A DNA stretch of 64,000 nucleotides from an uncultured Niabella sp. (GTDB lineage Bacteria; Bacteroidota; Bacteroidia; Chitinophagales; Chitinophagaceae). Under the pieces are notes generated by a model. The model worked only from the letters and a program-made list of their open reading frames with translations, made no database searches and was not told the DNA's origin. The stretch covers positions 186,001-250,000 of the forward strand of contig CAKSQK010000002.1 of the NCBI GenBank assembly GCA_934486785.1, written 5' to 3'. The translations under genes were made by a program, and so were the position numbers. Shown piece after piece: positions 36,542 to 45,370 of this stretch; the first letter of the stretch is position 1, and each line of letters begins with the position of its first letter.

Positions 36542-37771
36542 ATGAAGCAGTTTAACGTACCGGTATTTTACAGGAGCCCCCTGATTTCTGCAATAAAGAA
36601 AAAACGTAAAGAACTTGACAGGCTTAAAAAAGATTTTTCTCCCACTTTGCTGAATTTTGGCCCGGTACAGATTTACCTGGCGCGCCACTTTGGTTTTTGC
36701 TATGGTGTGGAAAACGCTATAGAAATTGCTTTCAGAACCGTGGAGGAAAATCCAGGCAAACGTATTTATCTGCTGAGCGAAATGATACACAACCCGCAGG
36801 TAAATGCAGACCTGGTAGCACATGGCATTGAATTTTTACAGGACACACATGGCAAACAACTGGTTCCGTTTGAAGAACTGACCAGTGATGATATTGTGCT
36901 CATTCCTGCGTTTGGCACCACACTTGAGATTGAAAAAAAATTAAAAGACATTGGCATTGCCACTGCCAACTATAACACCACCTGCCCATTTGTAGAAAAA
37001 GTTTGGAACCGCAGTGAGGCTATTGCTAAAAAAAATTATACAATTATTATACATGGTAAACCCCGGCATGAAGAAACGCGCGCTACTTTTTCGCATGCAG
37101 CAAGCAACTCACCAGCTGTAGTGGTGAAAGACATGGGCCAAACCGCGCAGCTGGCAAAATACATCACTGGCGAAAAGCCTGCCGATGATTTCTATATAGA
37201 ATTTGCCGGCCAGTACAGTGCAGGTTTTGATGTTGCCCGCGACCTGCAACGCATAGGTGTGGTAAACCAAACTACCATGTTAGCCAGCGATACCCAGGCA
37301 ATAGCCGATTACCTGAAACAGGTGATGATTGAAAAGTACAACCTTGAAAGCAGCAATATCAGCGAGCGCTTTGCTGATACGCGCGACACGCTTTGCTATG
37401 CCACGAACGACAACCAAACTTCTGTATCTGAAATGTTGAACACCGATGCAGACCTTGCTATTGTGGTAGGCGGTTATAATTCGTCAAACACATCGCACCT
37501 CGTGGAATTATGCGAAAACAAACTACCCACTTATTTTATTAATAATGCAGATAAAATATTAAATAAGAATACTATTCTGCATTATAATTTTCATACAAAA
37601 GAACAGATAGCAACAAATAAGTTTTTGCCAGAAAAGCACCCGGTAAAAATATTGGTTACGAGCGGCGCTTCCTGTCCTGATGCCCTTGTGGAAGAAGTGA
37701 TAGAGAAAGTGATTAGCTATTTTGACATGGATAAAACCATTGAGTTGATTACGTCAGAATTTGCTCAATAA
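36542..37771 (+). CDS. ispH: 4-hydroxy-3-methylbut-2-enyl diphosphate reductase
   Basis: 409 residues, last enzyme of the non-mevalonate isoprenoid pathway. The three cysteines that bind the iron-sulfur cluster are Cys53 (HFGFCYGVENAI), Cys148 (TTCPFVEKVW) and Cys378 (TSGASCPDAL). The protein is about 90 residues longer than E. coli IspH, with an N-terminal extension and a central insertion (around 185-300), resembling the longer plant/cyanobacterial-type class. Start at 36542 fits the -7 box. It ends in a shared terminator. Confidence 0.95.
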   Translation: MKQFNVPVFYRSPLISAIKKKRKELDRLKKDFSPTLLNFGPVQIYLARHFGFCYGVENAIEIAFRTVEENPGKRIYLLSEMIHNPQVNADLVAHGIEFLQDTHGKQLVPFEELTSDDIVLIPAFGTTLEIEKKLKDIGIATANYNTTCPFVEKVWNRSEAIAKKNYTIIIHGKPRHEETRATFSHAASNSPAVVVKDMGQTAQLAKYITGEKPADDFYIEFAGQYSAGFDVARDLQRIGVVNQTTMLASDTQAIADYLKQVMIEKYNLESSNISERFADTRDTLCYATNDNQTSVSEMLNTDADLAIVVGGYNSSNTSHLVELCENKLPTYFINNADKILNKNTILHYNFHTKEQIATNKFLPEKHPVKILVTSGASCPDALVEEVIEKVISYFDMDKTIELITSEFAQ

Positions 37772-37796
37772 AAAAGCCGGCTTGAACCGGCTTTTG
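37771..37796. terminator. bidirectional terminator between ispH and phosphorylase-like gene
   Basis: 9-bp stem AAAAGCCGG/CCGGCTTTT with a 6-nt loop and A/T runs at both sides. Confidence 0.9.
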
Positions 37797-37814
37797 CAAA
37801 ATCATTTATGTCTA

Positions 37815-39476
37815 TTAAGCATTGTATAATTTTTCATAGTATTCATGCGCCATGCGATTGCTTTCAAAACGGAAGCGGACATCAGACATCCCGTTTTTAA
37901 TGATTTGTCTCCAGGTATCATAGTCTTCGTAATACAAAGGCAGAATTTCTCCGGTTAAAATTTCATATAATTTATCCAGATCATACGCATCCTGGTCATA
38001 TACCGACATATTTTCGTAATCTGCTTTTGGAATCACAAATCCATTATGCCCGTGATTGATGAACTCTGGAATCCATCCATCATCTGTTGAAAAATTCACT
38101 GCCCCGTTCATAGCAGCAGTCATGCCGCTGGTACCCGAAGCCTCTCTGGGAACGCGCGGATTATTGAGCCATAAATCTGCTGCCTGTTTTAATCTTTTAG
38201 ACAAGGTAAGTTCATAGCCAATCACCACTGCCATATTTTTATAATTTTTACTCAGGTGTACCAGGCTGTTGAACTCGCTGATGGCCGGGTGATCCATCGG
38301 GTAAGGCTTACCCGCCCAAATAATTTGCACAGGATACCTGCTGTCATGCATCAGTTTATTAAACCTTTCAATATCGGTAGTAATAAGGTTGGCACGCTTG
38401 TAACCGGCAAATCTCCTTGCCCATACAATCGTGAACACGTTTGGATCAAACAGCTTGCCGGTTTGGTCTGCCACTATCTCAAAAGCTCTTTTCTTTAACC
38501 ATTTTTTCCTGTCATCAAACCAATAATTGTCGCCAACTTCTTTGTATTTGTACAATTGTTTATCTGCCCAGTAAGAATAGTTTTGCGCATTGGTAATAGA
38601 TTTTATTTCGCAGATGTTTTCATACCTGCCCCACATGTCTCTTGAAACCTCTCCGTGCAATTGCGATACACCGTTAGCCACCCTGGCAAACCTTAAGGCA
38701 GCGAGAGAATGATTAAACTGGTCGTCGTAATTTTGCGTTAGCGCTTTTACTTCATCCACACTCAGGCCGCAGAAATAGCTCATTTTATGGCATAAATAAA
38801 TTTCATGCTTTTCATTGCCTGCTTCTTCAGGTGTGTGCGTTGTAAATACCAGGCGCTTGCGCACTTCTTCAATATTGTTATTGTATTTTTTATACAGATA
38901 GAATGCTGCAGATACAGCATGTGCCTCGTTCAGGTGATATACATCAGGGTTGTAACCTAAAATATCAATCAGCTTAGCGCCACCAACACCCAGCAAAATA
39001 AAAGCCGCTACTTTAGCCGCTACGTTGGCATCATACAGGCGGTGTGTAATGGCCTGCGATACATAATCGTTTTCTGGCAGGTCGGTAGTCAGTAAAAACA
39101 AGGGCGCCGTTTTAAACGTTTCAGGATTCAGGTACATCGCTTTCACCCATACAGGATGATCGTGCACAGTGATTTGAAACTTAATGCCGGTATCTTCTAA
39201 AAAGCTGTAAATTTTTTCATTCCATGCAACATCAAGGGTTTGATCCTGGTTGCGCTCCTGGTCGTAGTAACCGTATTTCCAAAGTATGCCAATGCCAATT
39301 AAATTTTGTTTTAACTCATAAGCGCTGCGGAGATGTGAACCGGCCAGGAAACCCAATCCACCGCTGTATATTTTTAAAGGCTGGTGAATGGCAAACTCCA
39401 TGGAGAAATACGCCACCTTTTTTGAATAACTGTTGTCAATTTCATCATAAGGAACACTGTAGTTTTCGAAGCTCAT
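37815..39476 (-). CDS. alpha-glucan phosphorylase-like protein (GT35 family) lacking the PLP lysine
   Basis: 553 residues of the short alpha-glucan phosphorylase group. Recognisable parts are YFSMEF (23-28), YSGGLGFLAG (37-46), HLNEAHA, FTTHTPEEAG, RRFAGYKRANL and EASGTSGM (445-452). In glycogen phosphorylases the residue after GTxxM is the lysine that binds pyridoxal phosphate. Here it is Thr453 (codon at 38118-38120). The rest of the active-site frame is kept, so this may be a PLP-independent or non-phosphorolytic relative acting on glucans, or a carbohydrate-binding regulator. No other glycogen gene adjoins it. Both the family call and the substitution are seen directly; the effect is inference. 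Confidence 0.85.
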   Translation of the reverse strand: MSFENYSVPYDEIDNSYSKKVAYFSMEFAIHQPLKIYSGGLGFLAGSHLRSAYELKQNLIGIGILWKYGYYDQERNQDQTLDVAWNEKIYSFLEDTGIKFQITVHDHPVWVKAMYLNPETFKTAPLFLLTTDLPENDYVSQAITHRLYDANVAAKVAAFILLGVGGAKLIDILGYNPDVYHLNEAHAVSAAFYLYKKYNNNIEEVRKRLVFTTHTPEEAGNEKHEIYLCHKMSYFCGLSVDEVKALTQNYDDQFNHSLAALRFARVANGVSQLHGEVSRDMWGRYENICEIKSITNAQNYSYWADKQLYKYKEVGDNYWFDDRKKWLKKRAFEIVADQTGKLFDPNVFTIVWARRFAGYKRANLITTDIERFNKLMHDSRYPVQIIWAGKPYPMDHPAISEFNSLVHLSKNYKNMAVVIGYELTLSKRLKQAADLWLNNPRVPREASGTSGMTAAMNGAVNFSTDDGWIPEFINHGHNGFVIPKADYENMSVYDQDAYDLDKLYEILTGEILPLYYEDYDTWRQIIKNGMSDVRFRFESNRMAHEYYEKLYNA

Positions 39477-39644
39477 ATTTTCTTAAATTTTGAAAGGGCG
39501 CAATTTACCTAAAAACAGTAAGAAAAAGGCAATAAATGGTAAAGTGTAAAAAATGTGTATAAAATACACAAAGGCAGCAGCTATTTATTGCATTAACATT
39601 TATTCATTTAATCAGAAGAGTAATGGTTTACTAAAATTAATTTT

Positions 39645-39668
39645 ATAAAAAAACCGGCGCTTGGCCGG
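39645..39668 (-). terminator. intrinsic terminator of L,D-transpeptidase-like gene
   Basis: CCGGC/GCCGG stem with a 5-nt loop; seven Ts follow on the minus strand. Confidence 0.82.
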
Positions 39669-39695
39669 CTTACTTTATTAAATCAACAAGGTGTT

Positions 39696-40439
39696 TTATG
39701 AAAGCTGAAATTCCTGCGAAGGCTGATATGCTTTGTTATATATAAACATCAGCGAACCATCTTTGATCTTATCAATAATGGGCCTGTTCAATTCCTGCGG
39801 TACGGCAGGGCAACCGTGGCTGCGCCCAATATAACCCCTCGCATTTATGAAAGACTGGCTAACATAAGGCGCTCCGTGCAACACAATTGCGCGAGCCAGC
39901 GCATTGTGGTTAACATTTTGTTCAAGGCCAGTCAACCTTAATGAATAGCCTTTGCTGCCGTAATAGGTATTGTTGGTTACAAAAAAACCAAGACTGCTTT
40001 TGTGCGATTCAGGTGTATTGCTGAAATGATCAGCCGTTTCCTGGCCGGTATTTTTACCATGTGCAGACCATGTATTGAACAATACTTTATAATTAGCCAC
40101 ATCAATTACATACATTCTTTTTTTGTAAGAAGGCTGGTCAAAATCTACAATCGTAATCACTGAAGTGTTCTTTAATTTTCCTTCAGCCTTCAATTTTTCA
40201 TAACCATGAACTGCGTATTGAAAAGCTTTATCAGACAAACCCATTTCGGCAAGGCTCAGGCTGTCATAAATAGCTTCCAGTGAAGATTTTGAAGTTGCTT
40301 CTGCTTCTTTCTTTATAACTCTTACTGCTTCTTTTTCGCTGATCAATTTGTGGCTGAAATTCCATGAAAGGTTAGATGCGCCGATAACGAAAACCATTAT
40401 TAGCGGCAAGTGTTTTAATAAGGATAGTCTCATTGTCAA
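39696..40439 (-). CDS. murein L,D-transpeptidase catalytic-domain family protein (YkuD_2-like)
   Basis: 247 residues with an N-terminal hydrophobic signal or anchor (about 8-25). The C-terminal half carries the catalytic signature GRSHGCPAVP with nucleophile Cys210 and upstream IVLHGAPYVS, as in L,D-transpeptidase-like proteins of the PF13645 type. It may cross-link murein peptides or attach lipoproteins to them in the periplasm. The next gene upstream, a dipeptide epimerase, also handles murein peptides, giving a loose functional link. Confidence 0.88.
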   Translation of the reverse strand: MTMRLSLLKHLPLIMVFVIGASNLSWNFSHKLISEKEAVRVIKKEAEATSKSSLEAIYDSLSLAEMGLSDKAFQYAVHGYEKLKAEGKLKNTSVITIVDFDQPSYKKRMYVIDVANYKVLFNTWSAHGKNTGQETADHFSNTPESHKSSLGFFVTNNTYYGSKGYSLRLTGLEQNVNHNALARAIVLHGAPYVSQSFINARGYIGRSHGCPAVPQELNRPIIDKIKDGSLMFIYNKAYQPSQEFQLS

Positions 40440-40663
40440 ACAAAATTTCTCTTTAATGTTAAAAAATAAAATATTGTTAGTTTAAGGCAAAAGATAGTAC
40501 GCTTAGGAAAGCATATATAAAACGCTTTTTAAAGCCTTTTATTATCAGGTATATTTTATCTAAGGAAACTTTAACAAATAGAGAGAATCGCTATATATAG
40601 TGCGATCATAAACACCTATACATAAAGGATGTAAGAGCAAAAAATTATAAACGACTTCTGCAG

Positions 40664-41689
40664 TTATTTTTGATAAATACCGGTATAACTAATGCCCAGC
40701 CCTGGCGCTCCGCTGTAACTTACTTTACCATGATCGTAATCAATACCGCTGGCTATGTCTTCTTCCAGCAACAGCGGGCCGTCCATATCTGCATGGTCTA
40801 CCAAAGGCAATAAATGCGCAATTGCAGCCGAACCGATTGTGCTTTCATTCATTGAGCCAATCATTACACCCATGCCAAGCCTGCGCGCATTTTGAATCAT
40901 TTCCAACGCGGGTGTAATGCCGCTGCATTTGGTTAGCTTTATATTAATGCCATGAAAAAATCCCACGCATTTTTCCACATCTTTTTCATGCACGCAGGCT
41001 TCATCGGCATACAGCGGTAGTGGTGATTTTTGATACAAAACCTTCATGCCATCCCAGTCGTCCCTGGCAAGCGGCTGCTCCACAAATTCTACTCCCAGGT
41101 CTTTCAATTGGGGAATGAGCTTTAAAGCTGTTTCCAAATCCCAGCCGGCATTGGCATCCACACGCAGTGTGGCATCTGTTACCTGTCTCAGCGCTTTCAC
41201 AATGGTAATATCATCTGCTGCGCCCACTTTAATTTTATAAATCGGCCAGGGTTTTTCCTTTACTTTCTCCACCATTTTCTCCACCGTATCAATCCCGATC
41301 GTATAATCTGTTACCGGGTTTTTAGCTATATCACCTCTCCACAACTGGTACAATGGTTTGTTTGACAGTTTGCCAAAAATATCCCAGCCGGCCATATCCA
41401 AAGCACACACTAAAAAAGGATTTTTTGGAAACAGGTGATGCAGAAAATGCCAGAAGCGTTCCGGTTCAATAAAATTAAAACGCTCAATCATTTGCATTTT
41501 AGCGTTCAGGTCGTTGATCATGTCTTCTACCGTAATATTGTAATACGATATTGCCGGCGCCTCGCCATAACCTGTAATGCCCCGATGGCTTAATTCCACC
41601 ATTAAAACAGGCTGATGTGTTTTTGTTCCTTTTGAAATAGTAAAAGGGTGCCTGAACTTTAAATTGAATTTTTGGTATTTACATTCCAC
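40664..41689 (-). CDS. dipeptide epimerase (L-Ala-D/L-Glu epimerase-like), enolase superfamily
   Basis: 341 residues. The catalytic Lys pair is in YKIKVG (Lys152, Lys154), metal ligands are Asp178 (RVDANAGW), Glu204 (VEQPL) and Asp229 (YADEA), with a further Lys251 on the opposite face (INIKLTK). The DMDGP motif near the C-terminus is typical of dipeptide epimerases. These convert L-Ala-D-Glu from murein into L-Ala-L-Glu for recycling. The neighbouring L,D-transpeptidase-like gene supports a murein link. The exact dipeptide specificity cannot be read. Confidence 0.9.
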   Translation of the reverse strand: MECKYQKFNLKFRHPFTISKGTKTHQPVLMVELSHRGITGYGEAPAISYYNITVEDMINDLNAKMQMIERFNFIEPERFWHFLHHLFPKNPFLVCALDMAGWDIFGKLSNKPLYQLWRGDIAKNPVTDYTIGIDTVEKMVEKVKEKPWPIYKIKVGAADDITIVKALRQVTDATLRVDANAGWDLETALKLIPQLKDLGVEFVEQPLARDDWDGMKVLYQKSPLPLYADEACVHEKDVEKCVGFFHGINIKLTKCSGITPALEMIQNARRLGMGVMIGSMNESTIGSAAIAHLLPLVDHADMDGPLLLEEDIASGIDYDHGKVSYSGAPGLGISYTGIYQK

Positions 41690-41799
41690 GGGTCAAAACT
41701 AACCATTTACTATTTACAATTTACTATTAGCGGCATCTGAATAATGGTGTGAATTTTGTTACACTATCATTGAATCATAATCATTTAATAAAAAATCAT

Positions 41800-42657
41800 A
41801 TGAAAGATCAGCAAAAACAACCCATAAGGCCCGAACAGGAACAGGATTATCCTGGTAAGGAAGATATGATGATGCCTGTTCCTGAAAGCGACCCGAAAGA
41901 AACAGGACAAAAATTAAAAAATAAAAAAGTTTTGATCACCGGTGGCGATAGCGGCATTGGCAAAGCCGTAGCACTATTGTTTGCACAAGAAGGCGCCGAT
42001 GTAGCCATTACTTACCTTAGCGCTGATGAAGATGCTGAAGACACCAGGCAAAAAGTGCAGGCGTATGGTAAAAAATGTATTGTTATTAAAAACGATTTAA
42101 GCATTGAAGAAAATTGTAAGGCAGCCGTTGAAACAACTGTGAAAGAGCTGGGAGGCATTGATGTTTTGATCAACAATATGGCGCAGCAATTTGAGTGCGA
42201 AACCCTGGAAGAGATTACCACAGATCAGTTGTTAAAAACATTTCAAACAAATTTCTTTTCCTATTTCTGGGTTACAAAATTTGCATTACCGCATTTGAAG
42301 GAGAACAGCAGCATTGTAAACACCACTTCTGTTACCGCGTACCGCGGAAGTCCTACACTGATGGATTATGCCGCTACAAAAGGCGCTATTGTAGCTTTTA
42401 CCCGAAGCCTTGCCGCCAACCTTGCTGAAAAGAAGATCAGGGTAAACGCGGTGGCCCCCGGGCCAATTTGGACACCGCTGATCGTGGCTTCCTTTGATAA
42501 AGAAAAAGTATCGGAATTTGGCAGCGACACACCAATGAAAAGAGCGGGCCAGCCAAATGAAGTGGCGCCTGCCTTCCTGTTCCTTGCAAGCGATGACAGT
42601 TCTTATTTTACCGGCCAGGTACTGCATCCCAACGGCGGTGAGATTATTAACGGATAG
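41800..42657 (+). CDS. short-chain dehydrogenase/reductase, stress-protein type
   Basis: 285 residues from ATG 41800. An N-terminal tail of about 40 residues rich in Gln, Pro and Glu precedes the Rossmann fold. The cofactor motif is GGDSGIGK (48-55) and the catalytic pair Tyr190/Lys194 in YAATK. This tailed SDR group includes Bacillus general-stress dehydrogenases and E. coli YghA-like proteins. Substrate unknown. It is the first of a run of three genes with a hydrophilic small protein and a PA2169-family protein, a combination that suggests a stress-related unit. Confidence 0.88.
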   Translation: MKDQQKQPIRPEQEQDYPGKEDMMMPVPESDPKETGQKLKNKKVLITGGDSGIGKAVALLFAQEGADVAITYLSADEDAEDTRQKVQAYGKKCIVIKNDLSIEENCKAAVETTVKELGGIDVLINNMAQQFECETLEEITTDQLLKTFQTNFFSYFWVTKFALPHLKENSSIVNTTSVTAYRGSPTLMDYAATKGAIVAFTRSLAANLAEKKIRVNAVAPGPIWTPLIVASFDKEKVSEFGSDTPMKRAGQPNEVAPAFLFLASDDSSYFTGQVLHPNGGEIING

Positions 42658-42691
42658 CAAAATTCTTTTTTCACTTTTTAAATTTTAAAAT

Positions 42692-42877
42692 ATGCAAACA
42701 GAGCACAACAAAAAAGGTATGGAAGACCAGGATAAAAGCCAAGTACCTACCGACAGGCACTTTGATAATTTTAACGAAGACAATAAACCGGCATCCGGGC
42801 AGGAAGAAAAAGACAGTGAGCAAAATGAAGGGCAGCAGGCCAATAATGCAAATGAAAACAGTGCCAGCAATGGTTAA
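42692..42877 (+). CDS. small hydrophilic disordered protein
   Basis: 61 residues consisting almost only of Glu, Asp, Asn, Gln, Lys, Ser and Gly, with no hydrophobic core. Such low-complexity, highly charged proteins (hydrophilin-like) are common in general-stress clusters. The frame is clean, 34 nt after the SDR gene and 30 nt before the PA2169-family gene. Opposite-strand frames of similar length encode improbable Leu/Phe/Cys-rich peptides, so this frame is favoured. Function is inferred from context only. Confidence 0.65.
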   Translation: MQTEHNKKGMEDQDKSQVPTDRHFDNFNEDNKPASGQEEKDSEQNEGQQANNANENSASNG

Positions 42878-42907
42878 CAATATTTACTAACTCATAAACT
42901 CATCACT

Positions 42908-43399
42908 ATGCATCAACAAGCAAACACGGTAGTTTTGAACGACCTGATAAAAATCAACAACGATCGCATTTTAGGTTACCAGAAAGCGATTGACCAGTTG
43001 GGTGACGAAGACAGGGACATCAAACTTCTTTTTACAAACATGGTTTCTGAGAGCCAGCATTTCAACAGGGAACTGACACGCCTTGCCATTCATTACGGCG
43101 GCGATGTAAGCACTACAGGAACGGCTTCAGGAAGATTGTACAGAACCTGGACGGATGTGAAAGCAGTATTTACCGGCGGCAACCGCAAAGCAGTTCTTGA
43201 CAATTGCGAAATGGGCGAAGATGCTGCTTTAAAAGCCTACGAAGCGGCGCTGGAAGAAAAAGATCTTACATCTGACGCGAGGGAGCTGATCTTAAGACAA
43301 CAGGGGAGCCTGCAGCTTTCGCATGATAAAATAAAAAGAACACGAGATGGCGTGGAGATCATCACAGGTTTAGCTAAAAACGAAAACAGCAATATTTAA
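42908..43399 (+). CDS. PA2169/DUF2383 family four-helix protein
   Basis: 163 residues, all-helical, matching the PA2169 family: VLNDLIKINNDRILGYQKAI, a central TWTDVKAVFTGGNRKAVLDNCEMGED, then helical repeats with DLTSDARELILRQ. The fold is ferritin-like, without a clear di-iron motif visible here. The family is widespread and often near stress genes; its function is not established. Third gene of the run, followed by a terminator. Confidence 0.88.
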   Translation: MHQQANTVVLNDLIKINNDRILGYQKAIDQLGDEDRDIKLLFTNMVSESQHFNRELTRLAIHYGGDVSTTGTASGRLYRTWTDVKAVFTGGNRKAVLDNCEMGEDAALKAYEAALEEKDLTSDARELILRQQGSLQLSHDKIKRTRDGVEIITGLAKNENSNI

Positions 43400-43404
43400 A
43401 AATG

Positions 43405-43435
43405 AAAAAGAGGTGCAGGCAGCATCTCTTTTTTT
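43405..43435 (+). terminator. intrinsic terminator of the stress gene run
   Basis: Stem AAAGAGGTGC/GCATCTCTTT with a 5-nt loop and a T run; one G-T pair. Confidence 0.85.
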
Positions 43436-43483
43436 GTACAACATCTGTATAAATAAACAGCCATTAAAAAATCTTTCTTTCAG

Positions 43484-43864
43484 CTACGCCTGCCTGGGCG
43501 CGAAAGAAATACAACTGGCATCGGCTGCAACAGGGCCTTTAAACAACGTGCACATGCCGCATGTTTGCCCTTTGGCAGGAGGAACGTATAACTGGCAAAG
43601 ATCACAACGCCTTGCAGGGTCGGTCGATTTTTCAACATACTGCACGGCTTGTCTTTTATTCACCTCACCATCTGCTACACCCGCCACATCATTACAATGG
43701 CCCGGTTCCGCTACCATTGATTTGGGTGGGGCCGCAGCATTACCAGGCGCTTCGCTATCGTTGCCTGAAGCGCAGCTACCCATAAATACAGTGCCGCCAA
43801 CAAGCATGCCGGCTGCGCCAAGGCATTTCATTAAAAAATCTTTTCTTGAAACATGTTTTTTCAT
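43484..43864 (-). CDS. high-potential iron-sulfur protein (HiPIP)
   Basis: 126 residues from ATG 43864. The N-terminus is Tat-like (SRKDFLMK followed by a hydrophobic region) and ends in a possible lipobox FMGSC (Cys31). The C-terminal part has the HiPIP cysteine pattern: Cys87-x2-Cys90-x14-Cys105-x12-Cys118, with the family motif CTLFKGP. It would carry one electron through a [4Fe-4S] cluster at the membrane. An upstream extension to 43963 adds 33 residues without signal-peptide character. No electron-transfer partner lies beside it. Confidence 0.88.
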   Translation of the reverse strand: MKKHVSRKDFLMKCLGAAGMLVGGTVFMGSCASGNDSEAPGNAAAPPKSMVAEPGHCNDVAGVADGEVNKRQAVQYVEKSTDPARRCDLCQLYVPPAKGQTCGMCTLFKGPVAADASCISFAPRQA

Positions 43865-43995
43865 TATGCAGAGCTTGTAGCTTTTTTTGATCTGGTAAAA
43901 TGAACTGCAAAATAAAGAAATACCCGGCATTTGGATTTTATTTATCGGCAAAACGGGTTTCACTACCGGTAAGCTGGCTCAACCCGTCCTAATAA

Positions 43996-44027
43996 AAAAA
44001 ACCACTCCGGAAACGAAGTGGTTTTTT
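43996..44027. terminator. terminator between TPR protein gene and HiPIP gene
   Basis: 9-bp stem AAAACCACT/AGTGGTTTT with a 10-nt loop. The A run on the left gives a T tail for the minus-strand gene at 44045. Confidence 0.88.
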
Positions 44028-44044
44028 ACTCGCCGTGAAAAGCG

Positions 44045-45370
44045 TTAAGGTTTTCTAAGTTGATCGTAAAGGTTGTTGTACTTTGTTTCTTCAGCAATAA
44101 TTTTATTCAGTTCTGCGCCCTTTGCGCTTTCTCTTTTGTAAGAATAATACTGCGCCAGGTTGCCAACAATAATGCGGTACTGGCGTTTTTGAACGGCATC
44201 AAGGTTGCCCATTGCTGCAAACCTGGCCGCTATTTTTTCAAAATTATCTTTTGCCTGGTCATAAGTGGCATCATATTTTGCTTTGATATCCGCCAGCTTT
44301 TGCTTATCGGCAGCCGTGGCTTTCGCGCCTTTTTTGATCAGTTCTGTTTCAACCGGCCTCATTTCGTCTCCAATTCTTTCAGATTTGGTGATATAGTGGT
44401 CGCCCAGCAGCAGCAGGGGCTGCAATTCATTAGGGCTCAGGTCTTTTGCTTTGTTCAGCGCGCCCAACATTTTAGCTTCCAGCTCATCATAATTTGCCGG
44501 CAGCACCGCACCTTCTTTGCGCGAGTTGAGCGTATCAAAAATGGCTTCTGCCAGTGCCAGTTGCGCTTTATAATCGTTGGGGTTGGATGAGATCATCTTT
44601 TCCAGGTTGGCAATCTTTTGATTGAAATCGCTGGTACCACCCACGGCAAAATCAAGCAGGTTGTAATTGAAAAATTCATTGTTGGGATATAATTCTTTAC
44701 CCAAAGCCCTGTATTTATCAAAATTTGCCTGGTCCTGCTTCATGGCATAATACCTTACCAGCGCTTCGTATACCGAGCCGTAATTAGCGCCACCCACTTT
44801 TTGCTCAGCCATTCTTAAATTGTATTTAAGAGCTTCTTCCGGCTTTTGTACGGTTTCGGCCAAAATACCCGCGTAATACACCGCGTTGGTGTCAAATGTA
44901 AACGTGGCGATCTTTCTTTCGATCAAAAGGTCGCTCAGCTCCACCGTTCTTACAAACTTATTATAAGCTTCAGGATAATTTTTACTGTTGATATCGGTTA
45001 CGCCTGAGTTGAAATATGCCGCGTACAGGTTAAAGGGCACGTTGCGGTATAGTGCATCATCGGGGGTTATCAGCTTCATGGCAGGGTCCATTTCTTTGTA
45101 TTTTAAAAACGCGTTGTAGGCTTCATCCCTGTTCTGGTCAGCCTGCGCGGCCCTGGCACTGTCGAGAGAAAGATTGCTGTAAACCGATGCTTTTAAAAGG
45201 TAGCCTTCGGGTTTTGTGTAAAATTTGTCGTTTGTGCTGTTCTTATCAAACAGGTCTTTTGCTTTAGCAACCTGGCCCAAAGCAAGCATGCCTTTAATGT
45301 CGTCATACTTTTGAGCAAAAGCAGACGAAGCCATTATGCTTACGGCAGCGAATAATAGAAATTTTTTCAT
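44045..45370 (-). CDS. exported helical TPR-like repeat protein
   Basis: 441 residues from ATG 45370 (another ATG two codons upstream at 45376 is possible). A signal peptide ends near SAFAQ. The mature part is a chain of amphipathic helix pairs, such as YPEAYNKFVRTVELSD, PEEALKYNLRMAEQ and YKAQLALAEAIFD, that look like degenerate tetratricopeptide repeats. It probably serves in protein contacts in the periplasm. It is upstream of no other minus-strand gene and lies downstream of gyrA. It carries the repeated leader element described separately. Confidence 0.82.
   Translation of the reverse strand: MKKFLLFAAVSIMASSAFAQKYDDIKGMLALGQVAKAKDLFDKNSTNDKFYTKPEGYLLKASVYSNLSLDSARAAQADQNRDEAYNAFLKYKEMDPAMKLITPDDALYRNVPFNLYAAYFNSGVTDINSKNYPEAYNKFVRTVELSDLLIERKIATFTFDTNAVYYAGILAETVQKPEEALKYNLRMAEQKVGGANYGSVYEALVRYYAMKQDQANFDKYRALGKELYPNNEFFNYNLLDFAVGGTSDFNQKIANLEKMISSNPNDYKAQLALAEAIFDTLNSRKEGAVLPANYDELEAKMLGALNKAKDLSPNELQPLLLLGDHYITKSERIGDEMRPVETELIKKGAKATAADKQKLADIKAKYDATYDQAKDNFEKIAARFAAMGNLDAVQKRQYRIIVGNLAQYYSYKRESAKGAELNKIIAEETKYNNLYDQLRKP

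Noticed and set aside
36404..36823. Open frame extending the prolyl oligopeptidase by 140 residues upstream
   Set aside because: The added residues are low-complexity, overlap ispH on the other strand, and the ATG at 36403 starts a proper signal peptide.
37815..39476. Phosphorylase-like gene as a full glycogen operon member
   Set aside because: No glgB, glgC, glgA or glgX neighbour within the window; only the half glycogen synthase 12 kb away, which is itself doubtful.
40587..40606. AT-rich near-palindrome (CTATATATAG flanked by ATCG and GCGAT) as an operator
   Set aside because: The outer arms do not pair in register with the core, and it is about 150 nt from the nearest downstream gene; such AT runs occur by chance.
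42671..42880. Two minus-strand frames of about 60-70 codons opposite the hydrophilic small gene
   Set aside because: Both encode Leu/Phe/Cys/Ser-rich peptides that mirror the Glu/Asn/Gln codons of the plus strand, and have no context.
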